Part shown: piece after piece, positions 32,401 to 45,375 of the stretch
Layout of the letters: each line of letters begins with the position of its first letter
Position numbering within the stretch: the stretch's first letter is position 1
NCBI GenBank assembly: GCA_025617745.1
Contig: CM046867.1
Location: 28,078,705-28,142,704 of the forward strand
DNA from: Heliocidaris erythrogramma
Taxonomy: Eukaryota; Echinodermata; Echinoidea; Camarodonta; Echinometridae
DNA: 64,000 nt
Direction of reading: 5' to 3'
The notes under the pieces: generated by a model
The model's input: only the letters and a program-made list of their open reading frames with translations
What the model was told of the DNA's origin: nothing
The model's database searches: none
Translations under genes and position numbers: made by a program

Positions 32401-35400
32401 CAGTGAGAGAGAGAGAGAGAGAGAGAGAGATGTGAACAATACAATACATTTTAATAGGTATTTCAAAGACAATAATACAAATATCACTATCGTTTTGTTG
32501 TCACACAATATATGGAGTCATCGGTCTGCCGCATCCGTAAGAACGTTTATATTCTGTCGAGTATAGTGAGATAAATGGTAGGCGAGCCATATTGATTCAT
32601 ATGTCAACCACCATGCATGAAGAAGTGGGACATTAGAACCGTTATCAGCCTTGGTTAGTGTGAGAAGCTCATCATCCAGAATTCATATATTTGGAGGAGA
32701 ACGGACAGGCCAACGTCTTCTGCCAGGTGGCTTAGTCTACGTTTGCAGTCTCGATTTCTTGTCTTTAGAATTCATAGGGGTAGTTTCTAAGCACTTACCG
32801 TTCACTGCAGTATATCGTTATAGCGAATCCTTTAATTTATTTTGCACTTCATTGGTTGTAAAAATTCTCACCCGATCTCTCTCTCTTTCCGATGGAAGCG
32901 ACCATTATTATGGTCATATTTGATTTGTCATATAATCTGACCTTGCTCATGCAGATTGGTCTATCATACCCTTTCAAGAATGCAAAATTATTTTGAACAG
33001 TTTGCTGCTATTTAACATTACGCTTATAGCATACTTTAGAATATTTTCATCTAACCTATAAAACATAAATTGCAAGGCTTAAGTGTCTTTATCTAGTATA
33101 ATGTTTGTATACTAAAAGTGTAATTAGTATAACTGTTGTGTCAGATGTTATTTGTCGTTATATTAAGAAATACATAATTCCTTAATGATGATGTATAATC
33201 CGCCCTGTTTGACATGTTGGGTGCTATGTCCATTTGTTGCAAAAGAGATCATTATCAAATAATAATTAATTTAACACCACATACTTTATTTAGGCTTTGA
33301 AAGGGACATCGCGCCACACATATCGTGATATCAATCTGCTCTCCATCACAAGATAACCGGTTCTTTCACCATTAGACTACAGTTGATTGAGCACAGCACG
33401 ACCCTTGCGACGATATTTAATTGAAAGGCTCTTCATGGGATTATTAGAAAGCATCTCTCCCGGATGTCTCTTGACCTCTTCAATATTTTTCACACCACCG
33501 ATCATTATACCTGCGTGGGCAAGGTCTGATCTTAGATGCATGTTCTACTGCTCCAAACATACATAAATTATATTTACAGTGATTTTTACAAAGCTTCAAA
33601 TACTCAAGCGCTCCTTTTTCTACTACCATGCGTAGTGTGGTCTTTACTTTAGACCTTTCAAATGTTGATTCAACATTTTCCAATACGTAGCAAATCAAAT
33701 CGAAGATTACTGTTTAAAGGGCTTGTCACAATATCAACGATATGATAAAGACAACAATAACTTTAAAAATCGGTCTATATAAAAAAAAAAAGATTTGGAT
33801 CCGAGAAAATTCGGTGCTGAAGGCTTCTTCTTCTTCTTTTAATCTTCAAAGGAAGAAGAAGAAGAAGAAGAAGAAGCCTTCAGCACCGATTTTTCTCGGA
33901 TCCAAATATAAGCATAAAACTTTGAGCACCATACATTTTCTACACAGACCGATTTTATCGTTATATTCATCAAATCAAATAGTGACTGGCCCGTAATTGA
34001 TGACTGAAATAATATTTTATAAATTGGCCTGCGTAAAAATCTCTATATGAATAATGTTACTTTTGATGTACTTTTCTCATTTTTATTTGACTTGGTTCTA
34101 CGCATTTTATTGTAAGATGATAGTTCGTTTTTTGTAAGTCTCAAGTTTTTAAATGGTATAGTTCCCCTACGTATGTTTCAAAAGAGCAAATAATTGTCGA
34201 TACAATATGATATTTTGTTCTTGGAAAATAGAAAAATACAGTTCTTCTGCACTAATTTGGTTTCTCTCGACAAGGATGAGGTAAACTTATACCTGTGAGG
34301 GAAGATACTCCTTTATGCATTGATTACGTACTGGCAAGTGGGCTAGGGTTGGCGTGATAATTGGATGAGGTGAATGAGAATGAGGGAGTAAAATATTCAT
34401 TTTCCCCTTAGAGAATAAAGTATGATATTACCCATTCTAGTCAAATGTACCTCCAGTCTATTTTAAAGTATACATTTCGTAACTGATGTCGTTCAAAAGT
34501 TATTACAAAAGGCATTGCATTCATGAAAAGGAATATAACGTTCACCTCCGGTCATTCAGTTTTGTGAAAACCTCATTATGTGACAAAGGAATTTTACATA
34601 TTCTTTTAATTGACCGAACCAATTGAAAATGTGATTTCATCCCAATGAGGGGAAAGAGATGAGTAGTGTGTGAAAGAGGAAAATAAAGAAATAAGGGTAG
34701 ATAAAATAGGAAGAACATGAAAGGAACAGACTAATATAGCTAGAAGGTGTCATAAATAACCACTCAATTTAAGCGTATATCTTTCACAAAATCTTGGAAA
34801 AAATAATCCACTTTCATATTTCGTAAATTATTCCTGGCAACATTAGAAAAAGAAGGGATAGTGGTATTTTGGAAGGCCTCCCTCCTTAGCCTTCTTGATT
34901 TCTATGCAAAATGAGGTTCTATAATTTCTGCTCGAGGCTAAAGTCTAATCTACAATTGACAATGATATCCTTACCGAGTACTTTGACGGCTGCCCCGACG
35001 AGATCATAAGACAAGACGTCATCATAAACAATTCGGACTAAGAAACTGCCGTCGATCTCCACGGCCGCTTCGCGTCTGGTGAAAGAAAAATAGGGCCAAA
35101 GTTGTTTACAACATGGGAAGGTAATCGAAAAAGCTAGATAGAATGTTCAAGAATACAAAAATATTATGTTTATATACTTATATCATAAGTACAATCCAAA
35201 GTTTAAACGTTTATAGTTAAGATTACTAGCCCTAGTCTTAAAGCAATATTAATGTGGGTTGGGTTTTATTTCTTCAATCATTATTTAGATTACTTTTAAT
35301 TGGCATTTTTATTGTTAATTAAAATACTGTATTTTTCTTTTGGTACAATAGGTTAGGATAAATAAGGTAAGTTCATTGAGGATAAGAAATGGGTTATTGA

Positions 35401-38400
35401 ATATCAAGTTTCTGACAGGTTGGACTGTTCAGTTTGCTCTTGTCATTGGCGGTGTTTGCTTGTCTCGAACGTGCTTGCCATAAGACGCCGCGAGTCCAGC
35501 TTCGTCTAATTGCACTCAAACCCTTCTTCATTCCTCTTCGAAATAATGAAACCATGACAAGGGTCCTTGTGTGCATGTCCTTACCCCCTCTTAACCCTCT
35601 CTTTTCTCTCTTTCACTCTGTCTGTCTATCTTTCTCTGTATGTTTATGAATTGTCTTTACATTTTCAGTTTGAAGCTTGTAACATACGCGGCATGATCGC
35701 AAACATCTTCAGATATATGCATGTTCGCTCTTAGGTAGTACTTACATGTACAACCACTTCGAGATTCGTTCAGAACTTACCGATGGATTTACTACTAGTA
35801 GTTACAAGTGGGCTTTATCATCCTAAACAAACGATCAAAATAATTATTAAAGGTTCTCTCAGTTTCATCTGCTTCTTTTCTTTCTTTAAATAAGATTGAC
35901 TTGTGTAACCTACTCTAGTTTAAAAATAACAAGAGCATCTGAATACCTTTCATGAAGTAGACCTTCTGTTTCAAACATTAATAAAATACGATATATGGTC
36001 ATCTCTTTCGTTCGGTTTATTTCACAGCCAATGACCTACGTCTTTTACTCTTGATTGATGAAACGACACTAAGCTATACAGTACTTTAAAAACCCATTTC
36101 ATGACGTAGACGTCGATTGAATGCTAAATGCTTTGAAAACCTATCGGGCAAGCTTACATTATTCAACCTATTCCATTGTAATGAATTTATAGCATAACCT
36201 TTGGATCTAAGGATTTCTTTGATTTCTTAAATCACTGTCCAAGAGCGAAGTCCACAAGATGCCAATCAGTGAAACGAATGCGGTTGCCATTGCGTCCATT
36301 TAAAGGGAACAGCATTGCATTGCATTGACTATTAGCTGCTTTCCTCGTTTTCTCTATACATTTCTCCAGTATGAGAGATGCTGTAAGTGGAAGATGCTTG
36401 GTAACAGCACGCCTGGAGAAAAACGAAACAGGAAGGACAGCGGAAGTTTCTACTTTCTACTTGAGAAAAACAATTTCTCTCCTGTGTACGACTGAGGACC
36501 TGTCACTTTCGTGATGTCCATCTTTCGTCAAGTGGCCTTGTTGGAATATTTATTCGATCAACGTCTGCCTCGGACTTGCCCATATAGTGTGTAGGTAGTT
36601 TGCATGGGTGGCAGAAAGGGGTGCCTTTTTGAAGTTTCTAGTCTGATACAAATCGCCTTTCCAAAAGTTTCCCCATTCATATTTATAACTAATGCATATA
36701 TTCATCCGAATATTCATGGATTTATTCATGATCGATTGAAAATGGAAATGTACATGTATGTCCACCCTTGGTTGGGAAAGAACTTCGCTCATCTTTTTAT
36801 TTAGCTTGAGTACATACGAATGGTACAATGAATTTTGAGATGGATATCTGGACGTGTATGTATTAATCAAAATACTTGTATTACGTCCGTTTTCATTAGT
36901 TTTACTTTTAAAGTAGTTTCACATCTTAGCTAATTAGAGATTATAAATGAGAAAGAAAACTTTTATGTGAATATATAGGAGTTTCCCAACTTTCCTTCAA
37001 TTTTATCTGAAAATCTGAATGATTTCACTTTTTCTGAAACTTCCTGTTTGATTATTCTGTTCTTGGTCAAAACGGTCATATAGTTCATTTTGACGACACA
37101 GACCGAGGACGATCGAGAGCCCTTTGTGTCTGATTACCTTGTGTCGGTTGGTTGGGAGTGTGGGTGTGCGTTAGCTAAATTTTTGAGATGGGCTAGGAAA
37201 CTATTATTCTGAGATTGTGCTTGTTCTGATGTGAAGAAAAAAATAATCAGAGTTTAGGTTAAATGTCCTATTAGATGTACTATACCTAAACTTATAATAC
37301 ATGTAGAACCTATGTAGAAATTATAGCTGTTCGTTCAATCCTGTATGTTTATGAGTCCCTTTTTTGCACATAGTGGTCGTTTTTTAGATGGGCTAGGACG
37401 TTATTAGTCTGAGATATTTCCGTGTGTTTGTGTGAAAAATAATAATCAGAATTTAGGTAACATGTCCTTTTAGATGTATGTATTATACCTAAACATTAAA
37501 TTACATGTAGAAACTATGTACAAATTATAGCTGTGTGATCAATTCTGCCTGTTTATGTGTCCCACCGTTTTTTACACATAGTGGTTGCGTATGCTTAATG
37601 CGACATCAATTCATAACATTTTCATTACAGATCTTTATTTCACCTCCATGACTTATACATTGAAACATAAAACGTATCATTCTTAATGAAACTTGTATTT
37701 ACAAGCTTACGGTTACTTGAATAACAGATAATATGAGAAACAAATATATTTTTGCATTTTAGAGTAATGTTTGTGGCGAAACCACGAGCAAGCAAGAGTA
37801 ATTATTTTCTTTATAACAAAATATTTTTCTATGAATAGGATCATGCTGCTATATCTTGCTGAAAAAATAATTTTGCAGAGTTAGAGTTATATAAAAACTT
37901 CGTTTGATATATGAAATATACATTTAAGCTATACTATTTAACGATGTATTACTTTTGTAAGTGAAACGAAAACAAATAAAATTTGAAAAAGGTGATTATT
38001 GTTACAATATTTCTTTTATTTCATGAATAATACTAAATAAGAAATAACTAAAGGTTAGTTGAGGTAGCATTTACATGTAAATATCCCCATTAAGAACTGA
38101 ATATTGGATAAAAAACATTTTTTAAATAATATAATGTAAAGGAGTCTGTGATAAGTTTGCGTGTTATGATACGTGGTGAAGCATTATGAGGTACTCGTGA
38201 TGGTGATCAATATGAAAGTGCGCCATCGGGGTCGTGGAAGAAATATAGTAGATTTGCGACGTATACTACATGTACATACCATTTCGAGGCGTCATGAAAT
38301 GACAAGGAAAATAGTGAACATGTTTTCTTTCTCTTATTCGTCAAATTAGCAAAATTCTCGGACTCTAACTCCTTACATACAAACATTAATCGAAAATTTT

Positions 38401-38587
38401 CAATTTTGAGTTTCATGTTATTTTCATAATCAACAAAACTGTCTATCTCAATTGATAATAATGAATCCCGCAAGAATAAAACCCCGAACAGAAACGCATG
38501 TCTTTAATTCAGTCTGGCTCTTAATGAAAAAGAAATATCTGATAATCTTTAGAATATCATATGATAAAAAGCGATGTCCATATATAT

Positions 38588-38627
<40 letters not shown>

Positions 38628-38741
38628 TAAAACTTGCAATGTTTAAAAAAAGCAAAATTAACAAGAGAGATAAAACGAATATTCGCGAAAATGATTGAAG
38701 AAACAATCGGGGAATAGGTCATTCAAAGAAGAAGAAAGAGA

Positions 38742-38776
<35 letters not shown>

Positions 38777-41700
38777 TGAGAGACGGATAAAAGCTATTGA
38801 CGTTATGTATGTACATGTAATTAATTTCTTTTATCTACACGGTATTGTTGCATATCAAAACAATGGAAGCCAAATTTCATCGCTTCCCCCGTAGAGAGCT
38901 GGAGGCGGGGGAAAATGATAATGAATCTGCATTTGAAATAGGATTGCACTGATTCTCTTCTATTCATAAAAGTCATTCATATTTGAGTTATGGAATAAGA
39001 ACGCTTCGTGTATATGGAAAATCCAACTACAAAGGGTGGGCGTTTGTATATTATGCGTCCTCTTTCTACATGGTTGGGAATTTCAAGGAACAATATGAAA
39101 TGCTTCTGTCATAGTATTTGCTCTTCCGTGAAATCACGGCAAGAACAAGTATGTTTACCATGTTTCCAATGAAAAGTAATTAAAGACCACTACGCAGAAT
39201 GAATAAATTCCTTTTTAAAACATTTTTTTTTACCTGTCTTGATTGATATTAGTGTAGTAAATGGGGTAAAATTTGACACGATCAAACACATTGCTATTGG
39301 ATTCTTCTTTAAATACTATATATATATATATAAAAGATAATTTCTCAAACTGTGATTTGCTATCTACACACTGGAAAATCAATTCAATGGTTTTCACTTG
39401 TCATACCATTGGTTGAGCATGATGTAAACATCGTTATAAAAAAATGAGATTATAATAGCGTGTTTGATACTTTTATCTTGCTATAATTTCTCTTTATACA
39501 TTTTTAGAAAATATATTTTTAATTTGCAATACATCAGTTACCAAAACAATCATGATGTAGAAAATTGTCGTTCATAACACTAAGAAAATTAATATGCTTT
39601 CTTAAAACTATCATAATGATTCAGCCTGTATTTTGACGTAATGAAATGATACAACTCGCATTAGATAAATGGCAAGTTCCTTCAGCGGGTTCGAAGAATA
39701 CTCTGGAAGCATCGGCATGTTCGTCAATTCGAAAACGTTAAGAACAGCCAGGTGTAATTCCATGCATAATGCAGTATTAACCATGATAATAAGGCTGTCT
39801 TCCAACTGACCACTATGGAGGAACATACTTAAGTGGGTGTAATGTTCAACAATACCGCGGTTTCTTCCTGAAATGGGTCTAAACATGTTATTCCCTTGTG
39901 ACAGGTAGAGATGGCCGTCTCACGGTTGACTTGATCGCCTGACTCGGTCAAGTGAAATCTGCACTTCACCAATAAAGATACAACACCCGAAGGGGTACCT
40001 AGAGACCGGTTACCAGTTTATAAGACGAGCTCTATCTGCATATACTTGTATGAGGATTTTATGTCTTAGTAGTATACACCGTTTTACGTCATCTTTATAA
40101 AATGGTGTGTATCAGCTTGATGAGGCAGTGTACTGACTATGTACTGGACATCTATTTTTGTATGTAAACTATGTTGACTGTTGAAGAGTTTAGTTCCAAA
40201 ACAAGCTACATAAAAACTATTCTTGAGACAGAAAACAAAGATTTCAAATTCCCCCTTTTAACACTGTCGATTTAAAATGAAACTTAGTTGTATTGTAGTA
40301 CTGTCTAATGAGATAATAAAATCACCTTTTAAAAATCCAGGCGCTTTATTAAAAAAAAAGAAATCATTAATTTTGAAATCTGCGGATGTATTATGGTTTG
40401 GAAGTGAAATCTTGATCAACCATACGTAAAGAGCACAAGGTAGTGTAAGCAACCCTCTATTATGACAGGGGAGATCATAGCGCGATCATTCACGCATATC
40501 ATGTTGTTCTGTGATTGGAAAATCCAGGGGAGAGCCCTTGAATTGTTGTAGCATGTTCTAGAACTAAACTGAACTAGATTAGCATGTTGATGGATCCTTT
40601 TTCATTCTTTGTGGAAGTATTTCTTTTTAAAATTTCCCACAGGAAGATTTTGATGTGTCGTATTGATGTGTCGTTGTACGAAACCACTGGAAATGAGAAT
40701 ATTCATGAAAAAGGGAATAAAATAAATTAATGATAGAAAATGGATGTAGCATATTTTGGAACCCAACTCTTCATATCTGAAGCATTCGTGTAATTATATA
40801 ATGTACATCATGACCATACATGTTTGATGAAGCGTTAATAATTATATATTACTCAAGTATGTTTTTTTATTCCCGTATAATGGTAAGCATTCTGTAGAAT
40901 TGAGCGAGACGTCCGTACAAAAACGCATCATGTGTATGTGTGAGCGTGTAAATACCGGTATATTAATATAATGTATACCTGCGTGTGTGTGGGGTGTGTG
41001 TGTGTGTGTGTGTGTACGTGAAATATCAATTGGATAATGTATGATTATAGATTTTAAAAAAATATTAAGGGTGCTCACTTTTGGTCAAGGTCATTGAATG
41101 TATGAAATTAATTATTACAGATTTATCTCTAAAGCCTTAGGCCACAAGTAGCATTAATTGCATTTCATTAGTTTGTTCCCTCGCGAAGTCCGCATAAACA
41201 GTCGATCCCGTCGTCCAACAATGCTTCCCGCACAATTACATTTTTAACGAGAATTTCATTGATTATTTCATTTTCTAATGTATATGTAAGAAGAGTGCTT
41301 TAGTATAGAGCATTCGGTGTTCATACATGGAAAATGGCCTACATTAAAAAAAATATTATCATTATGGGGGGGGGGGGGGAGGTTTATTAATACTTCAGTC
41401 TTCGTAGTTCAGATTTAGTCCTGAAACACACACACATACCGTATCACGCACATCAACACACAAACACGCGCACGCAAATCAATTACATTGGGGGATATTT
41501 CGTTTTTGAATAAATGATAAATGATAAAAGTTTGCTGATAAGAACGAACCCTTTAAAGTATGAAGATAAAAATTTGTTAGATTCTTTCTCTTTTCCGTTT
41601 TAGAATAATGAATGCACCATGATTAATTCGTTATGATAGTGGTGAGTATAGGCCTATAAACTTTTTAAATGTGAGCTGCGGTGATGTTTCTTTGGCAATA

Positions 41701-42727
41701 GAACGATCAACGATCTACTGGTGTTTTGGGCTTCTTAAATCCCATATTTTCTCCATGTATCGGTTCACAATCAATGACTTGCAATACACACCTCCACTAT
41801 AAAGCTATCTACGTTACCAAAAGAGATGCACGAATTTTGTTAAACAAGAACGTTTTAGGACATGCATATCTGACACGACAATCGATCAACGTAGATTTTT
41901 TTTTTCTTCTTCCGATGCTCCTGCATGATGTTAGAAATGTCTTCAATCACGCAGACATATTATAGAAAACATCAGTCACATTTGTCCAATCGACTTTCCA
42001 TTCTTTTGTGCCTTGGGCGTTTCCTCACAACCTATTCAGCAATCACTTTTGTAACATAAGTCATGTATGTGGACGGTATACCGGTGCATTGTTCATCGGT
42101 TGTTACCTGCGTCACTAGTTTTGTGAAAATATGAAATATGAACTGGAATGATTTATTATTCACGCGGACATAACGACAAAATCAGTTGGAGTGATGCAGC
42201 GCGCTATAAAACTATCGAAGCAAGAGTAATGATTTCATTGTACAGCTCAGCAATGATGGCAGTCTGCTTGGTAGACCTATGTGATAGGCACAACACCATC
42301 AGGTGTGAAACCAGTATTGAACTTGGTGGGGTCATTTTCAGGTCTCGTCTGCCAGAATGTAAAGGGATAACACAGGGATAAGACGGGTTTTTTTTGTTGG
42401 GGGGGGGGGGGGGGGGGGGGGGGGGGTGTTCAGTTGTCTGGTATATCGTTTCCTGTTGATTTTGGGTTTGGGAATAACTACTTAAAATAATAACTGATTT
42501 GTTGTGGCGTTGGTGTAGTGATTGCAGTCAAAGATAAATTCTTTCTGTTTTGCATTTTAGTGAATTATCATGACCTCATTTATGATAAATCAAGACAAAT
42601 AGAAAGACGCTATAGTGACGCAGAAATTTAATTAATCACATTCATAAACTTACTTGATTTCTTCCCACTTTTCTTGGCCATGTTCTCGAAGAACCAGCAG
42701 CTCCAAGGCGTGGTTTACAAACCCATA
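28091..42727 (-). CDS. GUCY1B1: GUCY1B1 gene: soluble guanylate cyclase subunit beta-1 (spliced, first codon missing)
   Basis: This is the heme-binding half of the NO receptor, which pairs with an alpha subunit in the cytosol to turn GTP into cGMP. Exons in order are 42727-42654, 35075-34975, 32141-31166, 30622-30397, 29208-29068, 28851-28697 and 28229-28091, all GT-AG and joining in frame. With an upstream ATG the protein is 604 aa (human about 619). H-NOX spans about 1-190 with proximal His105, YxSxR at 135-139, Cys78 and Cys122, all at the human numbers. PAS and coiled coil ([20 protein letters not shown]) follow, then the cyclase domain from about 390. As expected for a beta chain, the metal Asp is Gly419 (MFSGINGF), while Glu462, Cys530 and Arg541 for GTP are kept. 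Confidence 0.97.
28697..28851 (-). CDS. GUCY1B1: GUCY1B1 exon 7 (cyclase core)
   Basis: Acceptor ctgcgtcag|ATCACTATTGG and donor GCTTACAC|gtgagt. It encodes [16 protein letters not shown], then [20 protein letters not shown] and [15 protein letters not shown]. Cys530 (guanine recognition), Asn537 and Arg541 (ribose/phosphate contacts) are present. Confidence 0.97.
28880..29038 (+). repeat. Dispersed repeat shared by introns of both genes, copy 2
   Basis: Counterpart of 13885-14041: AATTCACATTTATTTCC, TTTGACAAACAAAAATCAAC, AGTAAATGTTACAAAGAATG, GAGCTTGTGGTGGGAA and TGTAAGATA. It fills most of intron 6. Confidence 0.65.
29068..29208 (-). CDS. GUCY1B1: GUCY1B1 exon 6 (cyclase core, VETVGDKYM)
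   Basis: Acceptor tcacttag|GTTGAGAC and donor ATCGTG|gtaggt, 47 codons. It encodes [18 protein letters not shown], then [17 protein letters not shown] and [12 protein letters not shown]. Glu462, second residue, is the guanine-binding Glu. Confidence 0.97.
29271..29505. repeat. (ACT)n / (GTA)n trinucleotide tract, intron 5 of GUCY1B1
   Basis: More than 200 bp of ACT/CTA units with short GCT and ACC variants. On the gene strand it is (GTA/AGT)n ending about 62 bases before the exon 6 acceptor. Long open frames of poly-Thr or poly-Val across it are artefacts. Confidence 0.95.
30397..30622 (-). CDS. GUCY1B1: GUCY1B1 exon 5 (start of cyclase domain)
   Basis: Acceptor cctctttag|GCTCCTC and donor TATAAG|gtgatt. 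It encodes [20 protein letters not shown], then [50 protein letters not shown] replaces the FSDI of catalytic alpha chains, as in known beta-1 chains. Confidence 0.97.
31058..31142. repeat. Perfect-type hairpin, 31-bp arms, next to exon 4 donor of GUCY1B1
   Basis: 31058-31088 pairs with 31112-31142 with one G-T type mismatch and a 23-nt loop; the core is GCCTTATGCCAAAAGGGCC. On the gene strand it starts 23 nt after the donor at 31165. Confidence 0.95.
31166..32141 (-). CDS. GUCY1B1: GUCY1B1 exon 4 (most of H-NOX, PAS, coiled coil)
   Basis: Acceptor tttatcag|GAATAAG and donor GACAG|gtataa, 976 bp. From residue 60 it encodes [40 protein letters not shown] (heme His105), LVLHYYSER, then a PAS-like [60 protein letters not shown] and the signalling coiled coil. 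An uninterrupted exon of this size is notable because vertebrate genes split the same stretch (from memory). Confidence 0.98.
32262..32395 (-). repeat. Telomere-like tract plus conserved tail, module copy 3
   Basis: ACCTTACCCTAAACCTAACC ... CCATAACCCTATATGC, then TTTGACGAAATACAACCCAA AGCAATATTGTCGCCGGAGC. Same order as 19852-19970. Confidence 0.75.
33793..33907. repeat. Hairpin with 46-bp arms, intron 3 of GUCY1B1
   Basis: 33793-33838 pairs with 33862-33907 with a single mismatch, loop 23 nt. The arms read ATTTGGATCCGAGAAAA, TCGGTGCTGAAGGC and then (TTC)n. A further short pair (AAATCGGTCT near 33768, mirrored near 33947) lies outside. Confidence 0.95.
34975..35075 (-). CDS. GUCY1B1: GUCY1B1 exon 3 (H-NOX)
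   Basis: Acceptor ctttcaccag|ACGCGAAG and donor ACTCG|gtaagg. It encodes [33 protein letters not shown], aligning with human [33 protein letters not shown]. Confidence 0.96.
37181..37589. repeat. Direct tandem duplication, ~205-bp unit
   Basis: Units 37181-37380 and 37381-37589 share AGATGGGCTAGGA, TATTAnTCTGAGAT, AATAATCAGARTTTAGGT, TATACCTAAAC, ACATGTAGAAnCTATGTA, AAATTATAGCTGT and CACATAGTGGT. Confidence 0.9.
42399..42426 (+). repeat. Poly(G) run of 28
   Basis: Uninterrupted G-run, about 230 bp from exon 2. Other long G or C runs are at 6793, 21699, 25657, 51650 and 63430. Confidence 0.95.
42654..42727 (-). CDS. GUCY1B1: GUCY1B1 exon 2 (H-NOX N-terminus, residue 2 onward)
   Basis: Acceptor catcttacag|TATGGGTTTG and donor ATCAA|gtaagt. 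It encodes [25 protein letters not shown], aligning with human [25 protein letters not shown] directly after the initiator Met. The ATG must therefore be the last codon of an upstream exon. Confidence 0.96.
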
Positions 42728-45339
42728 CTGTAAGATGACAGGAGAGATAGGGAAAAACGAAGAAGACTGTTATTTATCAAATGGCAAAATGATGATTGTT
42801 AAATGAAGCAAATCATTAAAGAAATAACGTGTCCGAACCTTATTCGCTCCACCACTGGATCACTTGTGCATTACATATGGTGAAAGTGCAGATCAGGGCC
42901 CTCTTAATTGCATAAAGAGTTGCGTTTAATCGCAATTTTTAATGCAAGAGGAATAAGCGCGACAATAACTACCAAAAACATATTTGGTCAGAAGGCGCGC
43001 TAACATTACTTTCGAACATTCACACATTCGAAGAGAAGATGAAAGATGGAATTAAATTATCTCTCTCTCTTTCTCTCGCTCCTTCTCTCTTTTCATGTAA
43101 AAAAGGAAGAGATTTCTATTTTTATGTCATCCCATCCTTGATGACCGTCGAAGTACAAATCGATATGAATGAAGGATGTAAAGTCAGGTTTGTCTAGTGC
43201 AAGCAAGATAAAGTCTGCAATATGTGAACTGCCTGAGGCACGGTTTATGATGTCCCTCACTAATTGCCATGTCTCATGTCTTTCTAACGTAGCAGACGAC
43301 AGACTAGGGTGAAAATCAGATCGATGGATCTTTTTTTGGCATCCCATCTCTAAAGATGTTTATCCATATTAGAATCCGCCAATTCGTTATGATATTGGTA
43401 GTCTGTTCTACCTTTTGGTGAGTTTTGAAATGCCTTGTCTTTTATAGAGGTATGGTTATCCACAATATATACTATCAAATCGGGCAGTCCCAGGGATAAA
43501 TCATAAATTTATACATCCAGCCAATCCAGCTCTCTATCTATCATTGAATTATTTACCATTGCGTACTATATTAAACTTGCTCTTAAAAAGTTACAAATCA
43601 AAGATGGGCAAAGGAGTTATGTGTAGGCCTATTATTATGTGCAAACCCTTTACCTCATAACGTAATAGATGCCATTATACAATAATAGTCAGACCATCTA
43701 ATGGCGTATTCATTGAAAGGTATTTTTAAAAGATTCAGTGTACATATAATTGCTATTTCTCATATAAGCCTTTAAAATATTCTTTCAAATTTAAATAACA
43801 TTCACCACTTTCTTTGCCAAAAATCTCAAGTTTTTCAGAATAAATATGATGGGTACATCAATACATTCACACTGTTCGGTTGAGAGTCATGCCCGTTGTA
43901 CGTAAGTTGTGATTTTTTAACGTAGAACTGCGTCAGCTACTGGCGCAGTATTTTGGCATCATGCGAGAGTGACGAAATTGAGTGCAAATATGAACAGCAC
44001 AAAAGTTGTGTTCAGTTATTTGCGCATGCATTAATTGCTTTCAAGTGCTTAACCCTTTCAGGACAGGAATTATTCAAAGGTTAATTATTTAGTTCTTCAA
44101 CAATAGTATTTTTCTTTAACTGCTATATGGTTCTAATAAAGTGAAATATCAGTGAACACAAGATACATGGTTAGAAATTTGTCGAAAAGTAGAAAAAAAA
44201 AAAACAATTTTGAGGAAAAAACAATGATTTAAAACCTCTCAATGTGTTGCTAATTCAATGATTTCAAAGCTTATTCTCGTTTTTAAAATTCCTGGCATCA
44301 AACGCAATATGGTCATGCAACAAAAATGGACATAGTGTGTGCAGAAAATTTTTGCTCTCTCTCTCTCTACTCATGCATCTGGTATATTTTTTAGAGCTCT
44401 GAATAAAAATTTATTGAGCCAAACCACAAAATCTGGTTAATTGTCTTGAAAGGGCTAATAAGCGCAGGTAACACGCAATGAAAATAGCACCTCGCGTGCA
44501 ACGGGCATAAACAAGGTAGGAATGCGATGAAAAGCAATGTCTGGGTCATCAAACCTACCAACAACACCGGCGCATGACGTCACAATCATATTCAGTTCGC
44601 TGAGCTCACCGTTCACAAATGCTATTTATTTTCCAAATTAGAGAGGATGAAGAAGGGAACGGGATTTATAATGGAGATCTCCCATAATACAAATTATATC
44701 ATATGAAGCTTGAAATCAAAATTGATAATAACAATCACTGCTGATAAAGCTGTTTAGAGGATGAGAATATCTTATTCAACGTTTAAGGCAAGTGCACGCG
44801 TTCTATCTTAGATGAGTTTTTATAGTTGGTGTGTATCAAAGACCATTCTGTATGAGTAGAAATATGCGTTAATTGAAAAGCATTTTTGAATTTCAATTAC
44901 TATTATTCTCTAGGAAGATGGAGAATTAGCAATACGCTTTCCTTCATAGGAAACCTCACAATCTTTTGATATTCAATCAAGATGTTTTGTGAGTTACGAT
45001 AACAATGTAATTCTACCCTACACAATTATATCAAATATCATGTTCTATGCCAAACAAAGTGTATTGACATCAGCGGCCATGCTATATCGACAATTTTATT
45101 GCCTTTTGATCACGTTAATGACGGATAGAATCTAATGTTTTTCGCATCTCAAACCTCCTCGAATTATTCATAATATATTTCACATTAGGATCATTTCGAA
45201 AGTACCGGTATATTCCGATAAGATTCTAAGAAATATATCGTTCGCGCTGTGTTGTAATCTGTGTTGAAAGAAAGAAAGAAGAAGGGAGGAAAGGAAAAGG
45301 ATAAGAGGAACATATTAGAAACGATTTAGTTGGGATGAC

Positions 45340-45375
<36 letters not shown>

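Larger units (their letters stand above)
32142..34974. other. Intron 3 of GUCY1B1
   Basis: No exon is seen. It holds a telomere-like module (32262-32395), a (GA)n tract (32404-32430), the hairpin 33793-33907 and AT-rich unique sequence. Confidence 0.6.
35076..42653. other. Intron 2 of GUCY1B1
   Basis: No exon is recognised in 7.6 kb. Noted content: a tandem duplication 37181-37589, (AT)n at 38580-38625, (GA)n at 38748-38772, (GT)n at 40983-41014, a G-run at 41366-41378 and a 28-G run at 42399-42426. Confidence 0.55.

Noticed and set aside
33300..33410. Possible tRNA-derived SINE (accattagactac motif)
   Set aside because: No recognisable B box at the right spacing.
43093..43347. Minus-strand 84-codon frame as an alternative GUCY1B1 exon
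   Set aside because: Right strand and position, but no similarity to H-NOX, and the flanking splice signals are not convincing.
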